A stretch of 64,000 bases of DNA from Bryobacterales bacterium (GCA_003142185.1 PLOR01000093.1:1-64000); one strand, 5' to 3'; counted from the stretch's first letter, positions 33,718 through 43,892 are shown. Numbers and translations are program-made. The notes: a model not told the origin generated them from the sequence alone.

Positions 33718-35226
33718 ATGAAGCCTGTAGATCGACGTGTATTCCAAGAATGGCTGTTGATACTGACTGCCCTCTTCGCCATTGTGTGGGCGGTGATCCG
33801 GGCCTGCGTGCAATCGATCACGATGGATGAGGCTGACACTTATGCCTGGTTTGTCGCCACATCGAACGTCTGGTACCCGTTCTCGAACAACCATATCCTG
33901 AACACACTGCTGATGTGGGTCTCGACCCATGCATTCGGCCCGTCCGTCATCGCGATTCGGGCGCCCGCACTCCTAGGCGCGACTTTTTACGTTGGTATTT
34001 GCTACTTTTTGTGCCGGAGCATTACGGAACGGTTCAGTATTCGGCTCCCCGTTTTTATTTGTTTGACTTACAATCCATTTATTTTTGACTACATGGTGGC
34101 GGCGCGCGGCTACGGCCTAGCGAACGCCTTCCTGCTGGCAGCGATTGCGGTTCCGGTGTGGCATCGCGTGAAGAGCCGGCCTTCACTGCGCCAGTCCTGT
34201 GTGCTGGCATCGCTGGCGCTGGGGCTATCGTTCGCGGCGAATTATTCATTCGCTTTTGCCGGCCTGGCGGTGTTTTTCGCCATTACGGCGTGGGCGATAC
34301 GGCGGCGCGCGGGGGAACCCGTCCTGCACATTGTGGGACTTTGCGCCTTGCCCGGGCTATTCGTCGCGCTCCTGCTGTGCGGTTATCCCATGATGCACTG
34401 GTGGGGCTATGGCTATGACATAGGCGCGCATTCGCTTAGAGAAATGAGGCAGAGCCTGGTGCAGTCTTCTCTCTATCAGTTGGACCCACGATTCCGAGCG
34501 ACCGGATGGTATCAGGCGATGAGTTTTCTGCGGCCGCTGCTGCCGCCGCTTCTCGTGGTTCTCTGTCTTAGTCAGATTGTTGCAACAAGGCTCGACGGTT
34601 CCTGGCGTGAGGACACGCACGCCCGTTGGCTGGGAAGATTCGCCGCCGCGCTCGCCGCCATCGTGACGGTGTATGTGGTGATGCACTGGCTGGCATTCAG
34701 GTTCTACCGGCTGCCCCTGCCGCTGGGCCGGGCGGGAATCTTTCTGCTGCCGTTGTGCACTCTTCTGGGAGGTCTCATCGTGGCATCGCCGGCCCGGTCG
34801 CCGGTCTCACAGTGGCTCCGCCGCAGCCTCATCACGGTGTCCCTCTGCCTGGCTTTCTACCTTCTGCTCTGTCTGCGCCTGTCCTACTTCAAGGAATATC
34901 AATGGGACGCGGATGCAAAGGAAGTTTATTCTGTGTTGGCGCGGTACAACCATGAATACGGTGTCACCGATGTCGGAATGTTCGATTTGTGCTTCCCTTC
35001 GCTCAACTACTATCGAGTGCTGTCGAAGCGAGAGACATTCCGTGAGTTTCACCCGGAGCCTCCCAACCCTCCTGCCGACAAATCAATCTATGTCATGAGT
35101 CGAGTGAATCAGCGGAGCTTCATTGAAAAAGAGAAGCTGATCATTGTTTACCGGGGCAGATTCTCGGATACAGTGATCGCGGTTAAACCCAATGGGCCGA
35201 TTCCGCCAACCATGATCGACCACTGA
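33718..35226 (+). CDS. polytopic membrane protein, GT-C-like, lower GC
   Basis: A 502-residue protein with about ten membrane helices. After the first helix comes ITMDEADTYAWFVATSN, where DEAD supplies the acidic residues expected of GT-C glycosyltransferases, and FSNNHILNTLLMW, a pattern of the PMT_2-like dolichyl/polyprenyl mannosyltransferase group. The gene is visibly richer in A+T than its neighbours in places (around 34030-34090), suggesting acquisition. ATG 33718 is used rather than an in-frame TTG at 33700. It directly follows the toxin-antitoxin module. Confidence 0.78.
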   Translation: MKPVDRRVFQEWLLILTALFAIVWAVIRACVQSITMDEADTYAWFVATSNVWYPFSNNHILNTLLMWVSTHAFGPSVIAIRAPALLGATFYVGICYFLCRSITERFSIRLPVFICLTYNPFIFDYMVAARGYGLANAFLLAAIAVPVWHRVKSRPSLRQSCVLASLALGLSFAANYSFAFAGLAVFFAITAWAIRRRAGEPVLHIVGLCALPGLFVALLLCGYPMMHWWGYGYDIGAHSLREMRQSLVQSSLYQLDPRFRATGWYQAMSFLRPLLPPLLVVLCLSQIVATRLDGSWREDTHARWLGRFAAALAAIVTVYVVMHWLAFRFYRLPLPLGRAGIFLLPLCTLLGGLIVASPARSPVSQWLRRSLITVSLCLAFYLLLCLRLSYFKEYQWDADAKEVYSVLARYNHEYGVTDVGMFDLCFPSLNYYRVLSKRETFREFHPEPPNPPADKSIYVMSRVNQRSFIEKEKLIIVYRGRFSDTVIAVKPNGPIPPTMIDH

Positions 35227-35246
35227 GTGAGCGTCGTTGGTGAAGA

Positions 35247-35519
35247 CTACAAAAACGCCATGGTCTTGACGCCGGAGATGTCGAAGGGTCTGCGGCAGCG
35301 GGGGTTCTTGCAGGCTGCCTTGTTGTCGACCAGCACCATATAGCTCTGCGCTTTGGCAAACTTGGCTCGGTCGCGCTCATCGCCACCGGGCGGCAGGCGG
35401 TCCTTCTTCTTGCGCACCACCCAGTGCAGATCGTAGGACTCCACGCTGCGGCAGTACGGGCAGTTCAGGGTCGCAGGCTTGGTCGCCTGACTTTCGGTGT
35501 AGTAAGCTCGCTCGTCCAT
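35247..35519 (-). CDS. small zinc-ribbon protein
   Basis: A 90-residue protein with two cysteine pairs, CPYC (20-23) and CKNPRC (71-76), flanking a 47-residue basic linker, the layout of a zinc ribbon. There is no catalytic motif. It may bind nucleic acid or protein. The TM-anchored gene at 35560 ends 40 bases upstream on the same strand, so the two may be a unit; convergent with the membrane protein before it. Confidence 0.65.
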   Translation of the reverse strand: MDERAYYTESQATKPATLNCPYCRSVESYDLHWVVRKKKDRLPPGGDERDRAKFAKAQSYMVLVDNKAACKNPRCRRPFDISGVKTMAFL

Positions 35520-35559
35520 CAGCGTTCCCCGGTTCTCGACAGCACGGCCGCCGGCGCCC

Positions 35560-36078
35560 TCATGACTGCGGCCCGCGAAGATAGGTGTGCCCGTGCAGGC
35601 GGTATTTCAGGTCGCGGAAGAAATCGTAAACGTGGTTGCGGCTCGTACACTCGCTCTCCGGCGGGAAGCCGAGCGCGCGCGTGCCGTTTTCCACCCACAG
35701 CCGCTTGTCTCCCGCCTTGCCGGCATCGACATCGACGATGGTTCCCGAGCCACAGGATTCGCCGTTGAGCACCTGGAACGTCCCAGGCGGCACGGCTTGC
35801 GGTCCCCAGTCCTTGAGGAACTCCTCGAGAGGATACGCGCTGCACGGCTGTGCGGCGGTACATCCCCACAAAACGTACGCCTGCTGGTATTGGCCCGACT
35901 GAAGGGCATTCAGGAAAGCTCGTGTTTGCCGCTCGGCGGCGTTGGGAATAAAAAGGAAGTTGACCAGACAGCCAATCAGCGTCACAGCGGCGACCGCCAG
36001 CAGGACGAAGAGTCCCGTCTTGATCCGTTTGCCGCGGCGCTCATCGCTCGCGCCGTACTGGTCGAGATAGCCGCCCAT
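35560..36078 (-). CDS. single-pass membrane protein of unknown function
   Basis: A 172-residue protein with a cytoplasmic basic N-terminus (DERRGKRIKTG), one membrane helix (22-44) and an extracytoplasmic domain with four cysteines (WGCTAAQPCS, ESCGSG, SECTSR) that may form disulfides. FLNALQSGQYQQAYVLW suggests a DUF4878/lumazine-like NTF2 fold, common in such anchored proteins. It starts 19 bases after the OmpH-like gene's stop, in the same direction, probably co-transcribed. Confidence 0.68.
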   Translation of the reverse strand: MGGYLDQYGASDERRGKRIKTGLFVLLAVAAVTLIGCLVNFLFIPNAAERQTRAFLNALQSGQYQQAYVLWGCTAAQPCSAYPLEEFLKDWGPQAVPPGTFQVLNGESCGSGTIVDVDAGKAGDKRLWVENGTRALGFPPESECTSRNHVYDFFRDLKYRLHGHTYLRGPQS

Positions 36079-36097
36079 TTCCTCCTCGAAACCTGCG

Positions 36098-36640
36098 TTA
36101 CTTGCCTACCGGCGCCGCCGCCACCGGGTGAGCTTTGTCGTAGGCTGCGGTAGCGTCGGCAGTGATGTCCAGGACGGGCTTGAAGTACACCAGGGACTGC
36201 TCCTCCACCACCAGGTCGATGCCCTTATCCTCGGCGAGTTTCTTGACGACCTCTGTCATGCGCAGAGTGGCTTTGGACAAGATCTCCTGGCGGTCGGCCT
36301 GCACGTCGGCCTGCAAGTCCTCCTGTACGCGCTGCGCTTCCTTCTGCAGCCTGGTCCCCTGCGCCCGCAGTTCGGATTCGGCCTGCGGCGTCAGTTGGCC
36401 GGTACCCTGCTCCAGCCGCTGCGAGACTTGCGCCATCTGTTCCTGCGTCTGCCGCAGCGCGTCCGCGCGCGGTTTGTAGCGGGCTTCCATTTCGGCGCTG
36501 GCTTTCTTGATGTCAGCCGTATCGAACACGGCTTTTTGCAGGCTGATCGTTGCAATCTTGGGCTGCGCAAATGAGAGCGGAGCAAGGGCTAAAAAGGCCG
36601 CGCAGGCCGCAACCGGCCCCAGGCCCATCCGAAGTGACAT
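36098..36640 (-). CDS. OmpH/Skp-family periplasmic chaperone
   Basis: A 180-residue exported protein. The signal peptide (1-25, cut near SFAQ) follows a strong ribosome site (AGGAG) before ATG 36640. The mature chain starts with the strand KIATISLQKAVFDTAD and continues as a long coiled-coil (45-130) before the strands GIDLVVEEQSLVYF, the exact OmpH/Skp plan. It would escort outer-membrane proteins across the periplasm. The open frame upstream to 37012 is a chance extension. bamA and lpxD, its usual neighbours, are not here. Confidence 0.88.
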   Translation of the reverse strand: MSLRMGLGPVAACAAFLALAPLSFAQPKIATISLQKAVFDTADIKKASAEMEARYKPRADALRQTQEQMAQVSQRLEQGTGQLTPQAESELRAQGTRLQKEAQRVQEDLQADVQADRQEILSKATLRMTEVVKKLAEDKGIDLVVEEQSLVYFKPVLDITADATAAYDKAHPVAAAPVGK

Positions 36641-36705
36641 GAAAAAGACTCCTAAATGGTGTTTAGAAATATTAGGGTAGCACACTGCCATCCGGGTACC
36701 CCGTG

Positions 36706-37722
36706 CTATTGGCGGGCACGTTTGCCGGGATCGAGGGCGAGCGCTTTTTCGATCACGCTTTCCCGATCGCCATTCTCCCACTGCGCGTGGATCTCGCTGT
36801 CGGGCATGCCGGCCACGCGGCCCAGCAGCAGAAAGGGCGGCAGCGCGTAGCGCAAAGTCGTCCAGCGGGCCATTTCCTTGAGCGAGCCCAGGGCGCGCTC
36901 GCGAATCAGGTCGAGCGCTCCCGCATTGGGCGAATCGGTGAGCACCACCAGCGCGCGCGCGGCTTGCAGACGGTCCTCGAGCACGATCGAATGCAGCATT
37001 TCCACCAACCACGTGGGCGCGATGCGGATATTCCGGTCCGGTTGCTTGCCGGCATAGACCGCGATGGCCGCCAGGGCGCGCATGGCATTGGCGCGGACAG
37101 CCCCGTCCGGGTCGCCGATGGCGTATTGCAACTCGCCGGCGGCCTGCTGCTTGTCGGCGCCATAGCCGATCACGGCGGCCGCCACTGCGCGCTGGCTCTC
37201 ATCGGCGGAGTTGCGCAGCACATCGCGCAGCCAGTCGAAGTGGTCCGCCGCAAAGGTGAGAAAACGGGGCTGGAAAGAGCGCGCTTCCGGGTCATCCATC
37301 ATCGAATAGCCCGCCGTGAAATCTTCGGTGGTGTTGCCGCGCGCCGCCGCGCGTGCCACCGCGGCGAGGAAATCCGCGTAAGTATCCAGGATTTCCTGCG
37401 GCAGCGTGGCATTGCCGGCTGGCGGAGAGTGGAAGGCGGGGTGCGGCGCGCCTTTTTCCTCAATCCCAATGAACAGGTCTACCGACGTACCCTCGCAACA
37501 GAGCGCCTCCACGCGCACCAGTACGACGCCGGAAATCTTGTCGATCTGGTCCTCGATATCGCCCTTCGACGCCGTCAGCGTCCCGCCTTTCTTGAGGCCC
37601 GTCGCTGCCTGGATCTTCTCGGCGGTAACCTTGCGCAGTCCGTAGTAGTTGATGTCGCCGATCCGGGGCGCCTGTGCCACCGCGGCACACGCCAGGCATA
37701 GCAACGCAATCAGTTTTCTCAC
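36706..37722 (-). CDS. exported protein with POTRA-like and HEAT-repeat regions
   Basis: A 338-residue exported protein starting at GTG 37722 with a signal peptide (about 1-17). Residues 20-85 (INYYGLRKVTAEKIQAATGLKKGG and VVLVRVEALCCEGTSVDLFIGI) resemble a POTRA domain of outer-membrane assembly proteins. The rest (150-330) is helical with HEAT-like repeats such as VRANAMRALAAIAVYAG. The pairing of one POTRA-like domain with HEAT repeats is unusual. It lies 65 bases upstream of the ompH-like gene on the same strand, so an envelope-assembly role is plausible. Confidence 0.7.
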   Translation of the reverse strand: MRKLIALLCLACAAVAQAPRIGDINYYGLRKVTAEKIQAATGLKKGGTLTASKGDIEDQIDKISGVVLVRVEALCCEGTSVDLFIGIEEKGAPHPAFHSPPAGNATLPQEILDTYADFLAAVARAAARGNTTEDFTAGYSMMDDPEARSFQPRFLTFAADHFDWLRDVLRNSADESQRAVAAAVIGYGADKQQAAGELQYAIGDPDGAVRANAMRALAAIAVYAGKQPDRNIRIAPTWLVEMLHSIVLEDRLQAARALVVLTDSPNAGALDLIRERALGSLKEMARWTTLRYALPPFLLLGRVAGMPDSEIHAQWENGDRESVIEKALALDPGKRARQ

Positions 37723-37839
37723 GAGAGATGAGACGCGCGGCAATTCCAGGCAAGAGGTGCAATTCGGGGACCGTTCGGCGGGAGCGGTCAGAGAAAGGGA
37801 ACGGGTTGGCAGGCATTCCTGCCGATGTGGCCCGCAAGA

Positions 37840-37866
37840 AACCGGCGGCAAGACCGCCAGGCGCTA
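37840..37866. repeat. family D repeat arm
   Basis: ACCGGCGGCAAGACCGCCAG followed by GCGCTAC, matching the second hairpin of the element at 8397-8464. Confidence 0.6.
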
Positions 37867-37871
37867 CAAAG

Positions 37872-38064
37872 AAAAACCGCACCGGACATCGCCCCTTAAG
37901 ACCTGCAAGGCTTTATCCGATGCGGCTCGCCCAAGTTGGGCTGGGATCCGGCGTCGGGCTGACTGGTTTCGACCGCAACACGGCCCACTTCTGGTCAGGT
38001 CCGCGTCCTATTCTTTCCTTACCAGAAATGCCAGACAACTACCGCAACCTGTGATCCCCCGGAG
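37872..38064 (-). ncRNA. candidate structured RNA or leader ending in a terminator
   Basis: No gene occupies 37723-38373. On the minus strand this stretch folds locally: TTCTGGTAAGG with CCTGACCAGAA (hairpin near 38000-38030), GCCCAA/TTGGGC, and a final stem CCGCATCGG/CCGGTGCGG (37925-37917 with 37885-37877) followed by TTTTTCTTT, an intrinsic-terminator pattern. It ends 150 bases before the POTRA-like gene, so it could be an attenuating leader or an independent RNA. No known riboswitch core, tmRNA, SRP or RNase P signature was recognised. Confidence 0.4.
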
Positions 38065-38083
38065 AGACTATAAGACCGTTCGA

Positions 38084-38240
38084 TAAAAAAACCCCTCTGC
38101 GGCAACCAACAAGGGAAGAATAGTGAGCAAAGCCTATTACAAACACCGGCTCCCGCAAGCACGCTGTCCCGTCGGCTCACTCTTCTTCCACCTGCCTGTT
38201 GCTGCAGAGGGCAGGTTAAAAAAGTTACTTCGCCAATTCA
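38084..38240 (-). ncRNA. 6S-like small RNA candidate
   Basis: The minus-strand transcript would form one long rod: GCAAC/GTTGC plus CCCTCTGC/GCAGAGGG (closing stem, 14 pairs with one G-U), an internal loop, GGAAGAA/TTCTTCC, a small bubble, GTGAGC/GCTCAC, and an apical region of about 46 bases. The closing stem is followed at once by seven U's, giving a terminator. A perfect -35 box lies upstream. Length (about 155) and stem-bubble-stem shape are those of 6S RNA, which binds sigma-70 RNA polymerase; sequence identity to 6S has not been checked. Confidence 0.5.
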
Positions 38241-38245
38241 CAATA

Positions 38246-38274
38246 CGTTTAGCAATCGGACGTCCGCGTGTCAA
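38246..38274 (-). promoter_or_regulatory. promoter of the 6S-like RNA
   Basis: TTGACA (38274-38269), 17-base spacer, TAAACG (38251-38246). The -35 box is perfect and the spacing optimal; the -10 is weak. Transcription would start near 38240. Confidence 0.5.
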
Positions 38275-38347
38275 ATGCCGTAACCCCTTTTGAATAGAAT
38301 GTTTTTTGGTTCGGCTGGCGGGCGGGTGGGACACTCTGGGCGGGCGG

Positions 38348-38372
38348 TGTGTCGCTATGACACAATTTGTGT
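38348..38372 (+). promoter_or_regulatory. overlapping dyads at the start of the gene at 38374
   Basis: TGTGTC-GCTAT-GACACA (38348-38364) overlaps ACACAA-T-TTGTGT (38360-38372), which ends one base before ATG 38374. Stacked dyads over a start codon suggest an operator or translation-control hairpin. Confidence 0.45.
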
Positions 38373-38373
38373 G

Positions 38374-39771
38374 ATGGGGCCTGTTGTGCTCGGCATTCTG
38401 ATTCTCGCGCTGGCGCCGGCAGCCGGGTGGGCACAGGGCCCCGGCGCAGCCGACCCGGTGGTGGTATCGGGCGACCATCCGCGCCTCTTCCTGCGAGCTG
38501 GCCGGCTGCGGCTGCTGCGCCGCGAACGCGAACGCCACTCGATGCGCTGGCAGCAATTCGAAGCGCTGATTTCCGGCAATGCTCCCATGCCCGAACCGGG
38601 CTTCGCCCAGGCTCTCTACTACCAGGTCTCGGGCGCTCGCGCCGCCGGACGCCGCGCCGTCGAGTGGGCGCTCTCCGCCTCCGACCTGCGCCAGATGGCC
38701 CTGGTCTACGATTGGTGCCAGGACGTACTGACGGCGGCCGAACGCGACCAACTCGCGTCCCACATCGCGCGGCGCACCAGCGAAACCGGGGCTCTCGAGT
38801 CCATCCCCGGCGTGCGCTCTCGCGTGCTTGCCGCGGTGGCGCTGTTCGACGAAGCGCCAGCCGCCGCGCCGGACCTGCCGCGAAAGGAATTGGATCGCGC
38901 GGTTCACTCCTGGTGGGAAGGCAAGCTGGCGCCGGCGCTGGCCGCCGGCACCGCGGTGGTCCCGCGCGAGGATGCCTACGCGATGATGGAACTGCTGCAC
39001 GCGCTCGCCGACTCAGCCCGCCTGGATCTGCGCGAATCCGCGCCCGCCTACTTCGCTGCGTTCCCGATCGAGCACCTGATGAGCTACTATCCGGCGCCGT
39101 ACCACGTGGCGGAGGGCGACATTTATTTGGGCGCCACGCACCGCACCGGCGGCCCCGATCTCGATTCCGCGGCCTTCTCCCGCGCCGCCGAGCTGGCCAT
39201 GGTGGCCTTTGACGTCAACGCGCCCTCCACGCAAGTTTTGCAAGGCTGGCTGATGCACGACCGCTTCCAACTGCGCACGCCGCTCGGTGCCCCGTATGAA
39301 TTCCTCTGGGCCAACCCGTATCAGCCCGGCCTCAGCTACTATCAGGTGCCGCTGGTTTACTATAGTCCCCTCTCGGGCCGTTTGTACGTACGTTCCAGTT
39401 GGGAAGATGATGCCGAATGGTTCGGGCTCTTCGACGGCGCGATCGAGTGGTTTCGCGACGGCCGGGTTACCACGCTGAATCCACATGACGCCCCGCATGC
39501 CGCCGCGGAGCCGCTGTTGCTGGATGCAGCCGCCATCTGCTTCGCCGGCCCGGATGGCAGGGAGCGCGGCCAGTGGCGTTTGACGCTCGAAGATGCGCAG
39601 CCCGTGTTCGTCGTTGGGCTCGAGCCCCGCCGCGCCTACCTGGTGGAAGTCGACGACGAAGAAATATATGAGGCCGCAGCCGACCCGGCCGGCACTCTAC
39701 AGATCGATGACGTGCCCCATGGCCGAGCCGCCGGCATAAGGTTGCACGCGATCATACCCGCGCATCGGTAG
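38374..39771 (+). CDS. exported protein with alpha-toroid pattern, heparinase/alginate-lyase-like
   Basis: A 465-residue exported protein (signal peptide 1-20, ending GWAQ). HPRLFLRAGRLRLLRRERE near the N-terminus is the opening of many heparinase II/III-like and alginate-lyase-like proteins, and the following helices (LYDWCQDVLTAAERDQLASHI) fit their alpha/alpha toroid, with a C-terminal beta part (SYYQVPLVYYSPLSGRLYVRSSW). Catalytic His/Tyr residues could not be placed with confidence, so polysaccharide lyase activity is a guess. The in-frame region upstream of ATG 38374 lacks a start with a ribosome site. Confidence 0.72.
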   Translation: MGPVVLGILILALAPAAGWAQGPGAADPVVVSGDHPRLFLRAGRLRLLRRERERHSMRWQQFEALISGNAPMPEPGFAQALYYQVSGARAAGRRAVEWALSASDLRQMALVYDWCQDVLTAAERDQLASHIARRTSETGALESIPGVRSRVLAAVALFDEAPAAAPDLPRKELDRAVHSWWEGKLAPALAAGTAVVPREDAYAMMELLHALADSARLDLRESAPAYFAAFPIEHLMSYYPAPYHVAEGDIYLGATHRTGGPDLDSAAFSRAAELAMVAFDVNAPSTQVLQGWLMHDRFQLRTPLGAPYEFLWANPYQPGLSYYQVPLVYYSPLSGRLYVRSSWEDDAEWFGLFDGAIEWFRDGRVTTLNPHDAPHAAAEPLLLDAAAICFAGPDGRERGQWRLTLEDAQPVFVVGLEPRRAYLVEVDDEEIYEAAADPAGTLQIDDVPHGRAAGIRLHAIIPAHR

Positions 39772-39864
39772 CAGGCTGGCAGGCGAAAACGCCTGCTCCA
39801 CCTGGCGGCAGCGAGTGGGACAGACGCCCGGTTTCGGATCCGAAGCGGACTTTCGTCTGTCAAC
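39768..39864. repeat. two small inverted repeats between convergent genes
   Basis: A hairpin GCAGGC-GAAAAC-GCCTGC (near 39780-39797) is followed by GGGACAGACG...CGTCTGTC (39816-39861), which resembles the outer arms of family B. Both lie at the junction of convergent genes. Confidence 0.5.
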
Positions 39865-39867
39865 CGC

Positions 39868-40743
39868 TTACACCTTCGCGGCGTGCGCTGGCCTGTGCTC
39901 GGCCACGTATTGGCGGAGGCGCGCGTGGAACGCCGCGGCCAGCGCGGTCTGCGCAGCCAGCGTGCGGCCCACTTTGGCGCCCTCGATTTCCTCGACCGGC
40001 AGCAAGTCGCGCGTGGTGGAGGTGATGAACACTTCGTCGGCGGCTTGGAGATCGCCCGGCAGCAGCGGCTTCTCGCGGACCTCGAGGCCCGGCACACGGA
40101 TTTCGTCGAGCAGGACTTCGCGCGTGACGCCGGGCAGACAGCCGGAGCTGAGCGGCGGCGTCCAGACCTGGTTCCCGTTGGCGATGAAGATGTTGGCCGA
40201 AGTGCATTCGGCCACCTCGCCGCGCTCGTTGAGCAGGATCGCTTCGTCGAAGCCGCGCTGCTGCGCGTTTTCGAGCCAGGTCAGATTCATCGCCCAGGAG
40301 AGGATCTTGGCGCCGGCGAACTCGCAGGTGGCGTGGCGCGCCTGCGTCTGGACGGCCAATTTGACGCCATGGCCCCAATCCTTGGTATCGGCCGTCAGCG
40401 CGATCAGGTCGCTGGCGCGGCCGGTCGAAGGGCCGGCCCACATGCCGCCGCCGTTGCGGACAATCGCGACGCGGAGGGTCGAATCGTAGGCGTGGTTGGC
40501 TTCCACCAGCTCCAGCAGCCTGCCGCGCAGCACCTCTGGACCTTCGGGCAGCGGCACGTGAAACAGCGCGGCATCGCGTTGAATGCGGGCCCAGTGGCGT
40601 TCGAAAGCGAAAAGCACGCCTTCGGCCACGCGCAGGGTACTGAAAACGCCCCAGCCCGCCAGCAGGCCGACTTGCCCCGCAGCCAGCGTTTCGGACGAGG
40701 CTTCCTGAATGCGATCGTTGTGAAGAATAAACCTGTGCAGCAC
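39868..40743 (-). CDS. class IV PLP-dependent aminotransferase / aminodeoxychorismate lyase-like
   Basis: A 291-residue fold-type IV PLP enzyme. The Schiff-base lysine is in AGAKILSWAMN, and the conserved acidic PLP-nitrogen ligand is in GEVAECTSANIF. DEAILLNERGEVAE and GCLPGVTREVLL are family hallmarks. Members are branched-chain or D-amino-acid transaminases and aminodeoxychorismate lyase (pabC); the sequence does not decide which, although the short N-terminus (FILHNDRIQEASSETLAAG) is closer to the PabC/D-amino acid branch. No folate or leucine genes are adjacent. Confidence 0.85.
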   Translation of the reverse strand: MLHRFILHNDRIQEASSETLAAGQVGLLAGWGVFSTLRVAEGVLFAFERHWARIQRDAALFHVPLPEGPEVLRGRLLELVEANHAYDSTLRVAIVRNGGGMWAGPSTGRASDLIALTADTKDWGHGVKLAVQTQARHATCEFAGAKILSWAMNLTWLENAQQRGFDEAILLNERGEVAECTSANIFIANGNQVWTPPLSSGCLPGVTREVLLDEIRVPGLEVREKPLLPGDLQAADEVFITSTTRDLLPVEEIEGAKVGRTLAAQTALAAAFHARLRQYVAEHRPAHAAKV

Positions 40744-40777
40744 GCCTCTATTCTATCGCGCGGCGCAGTGGTGGCCC

Positions 40778-40866
40778 GGTAGGACAGACCATCGCGCCTT
40801 TCGTGGTCTGCCATTTTTCGCTGGAGCACGAAAACCTGACAGACGACCAAAAGCGATGGTCCTACC
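40778..40866. repeat. palindromic repeat, family B
   Basis: GGTAGGACAGACCATCG at one end and CGATGGTCCTACC at the other, with inner arms GGTCTG and CTGACAGACGA. It sits between two genes and touches the last codons of the lipid kinase. Other copies are at 52552-52669, 54364-54453 and 60707-60794. Confidence 0.75.
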
Positions 40867-41818
40867 GCTGGCAGAGTGCGGCGCGTTGCTGCTGCAGCTC
40901 GGGACGGTACTCGGGCGGCACCAGCAGCGTCAAGGCGTCGGGGACGATGCGGATCTCGGCCGGCAGGTGGCCGGCGAATTCGCCATCGATTTGCAGGCAG
41001 ACGCGCTCATCCCGCGGCTTCGACGCCGATACGCGCCGGGCGCGCAACACGACGATGCCCCGCATGCCCTCGACACGATTGGCGACGAGACCAGCGAAAT
41101 ACCGCACATAGCGCAGGGTGGAGCGGCCCTGGAACAAGACGAGCTCGAAATGGTCGTCGAACAGGCTGACGTCGCGGGCGATCTCGAAATCGCCGCCGTA
41201 GTTGCGGACTTTGCTGATCAGGGCAAACGAACAGCGGTGCGTCACGCCATCGGCCTCAATCGAGAACTCCGGCAGCCGGCGCCCCAGCATGCTCCAGCCG
41301 GCCAGCCAGTATGCCAGCTTGCCGATGCGCGCCTTCAACGGTGCACTGACCTGGTAGACGATCTGGGCGTCCAGGCCGATGCCCGCCATCAGCAGAAAAT
41401 GCCGGGTGGTGGCGCCGGCCTCCGAATTCACTTGCCCGATCGAAATACGCTGTGGGCGGCATTCGCCCAGGCGGCGCGCGGCACCCAGGAAATCGCCGCC
41501 GAGTTTCATCTCCATCGCCAGCACGTTGGCGGTGCCCGCCGGCAGCACTCCCAGCGGCACCTGGGAATGCGCCATGCCTTCGGCCACTTCGTTGAGGGTG
41601 CCGTCGCCGCCGGCGGCCAGAATCAGATCCGCGCCGCCCGCGATCTGTTCCCGCGCCAGCGCGCCCGCGGTGCGTGGACCGGTGGTGGGGCAGCACGTCA
41701 CCTGATGCCCGTCTTGTTCCAGGATTGCGGCGGCGCGCGCGATCAGCGCGCCTCCTTTCCGCCCCAACTTGCCCGCGCATGGGTTATAAATGAGGACGGT
41801 CTTGCTGTAGCTGGTGAT
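40862..41818 (-). CDS. diacylglycerol kinase-family lipid kinase (YegS/BmrU)
   Basis: A protein of about 300-318 residues with the DAGK catalytic fold. GGDGTLNEVAEGM is the ATP-binding loop and PLGVLPAGTANVLA the following motif; strands such as QRISIGQVNSEAG and the C-terminal beta sandwich are normal. The first beta-strand, TVLIYNPCAGKLGRKG, is encoded upstream of the first usual start codon (TTG 41767), and the frame opens only at 41845. ATC 41818, behind GGGAGAG, is offered as the start; if TTG 41767 is used the conserved N-terminal strand is lost. It is divergent from ligA. Confidence 0.82.
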   Translation of the reverse strand: MTSYSKTVLIYNPCAGKLGRKGGALIARAAAILEQDGHQVTCCPTTGPRTAGALAREQIAGGADLILAAGGDGTLNEVAEGMAHSQVPLGVLPAGTANVLAMEMKLGGDFLGAARRLGECRPQRISIGQVNSEAGATTRHFLLMAGIGLDAQIVYQVSAPLKARIGKLAYWLAGWSMLGRRLPEFSIEADGVTHRCSFALISKVRNYGGDFEIARDVSLFDDHFELVLFQGRSTLRYVRYFAGLVANRVEGMRGIVVLRARRVSASKPRDERVCLQIDGEFAGHLPAEIRIVPDALTLLVPPEYRPELQQQRAALCQR

Positions 41819-41844
41819 AGTGGACTCTCCCGCTTCCTGGTTAG

Positions 41845-43854
<2,010 letters not shown>

Positions 43855-43892
43855 CGGCCGGGCGGACGCGCTCATCCAAGCCGCACCGCGCG

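Noticed and set aside
37872-38064. tmRNA, SRP RNA or RNase P RNA
   Set aside because: No CCA-ended tRNA-like domain, no SRP core loop and no RNase P conserved blocks could be found on either strand; it is kept only as an unassigned structured RNA.
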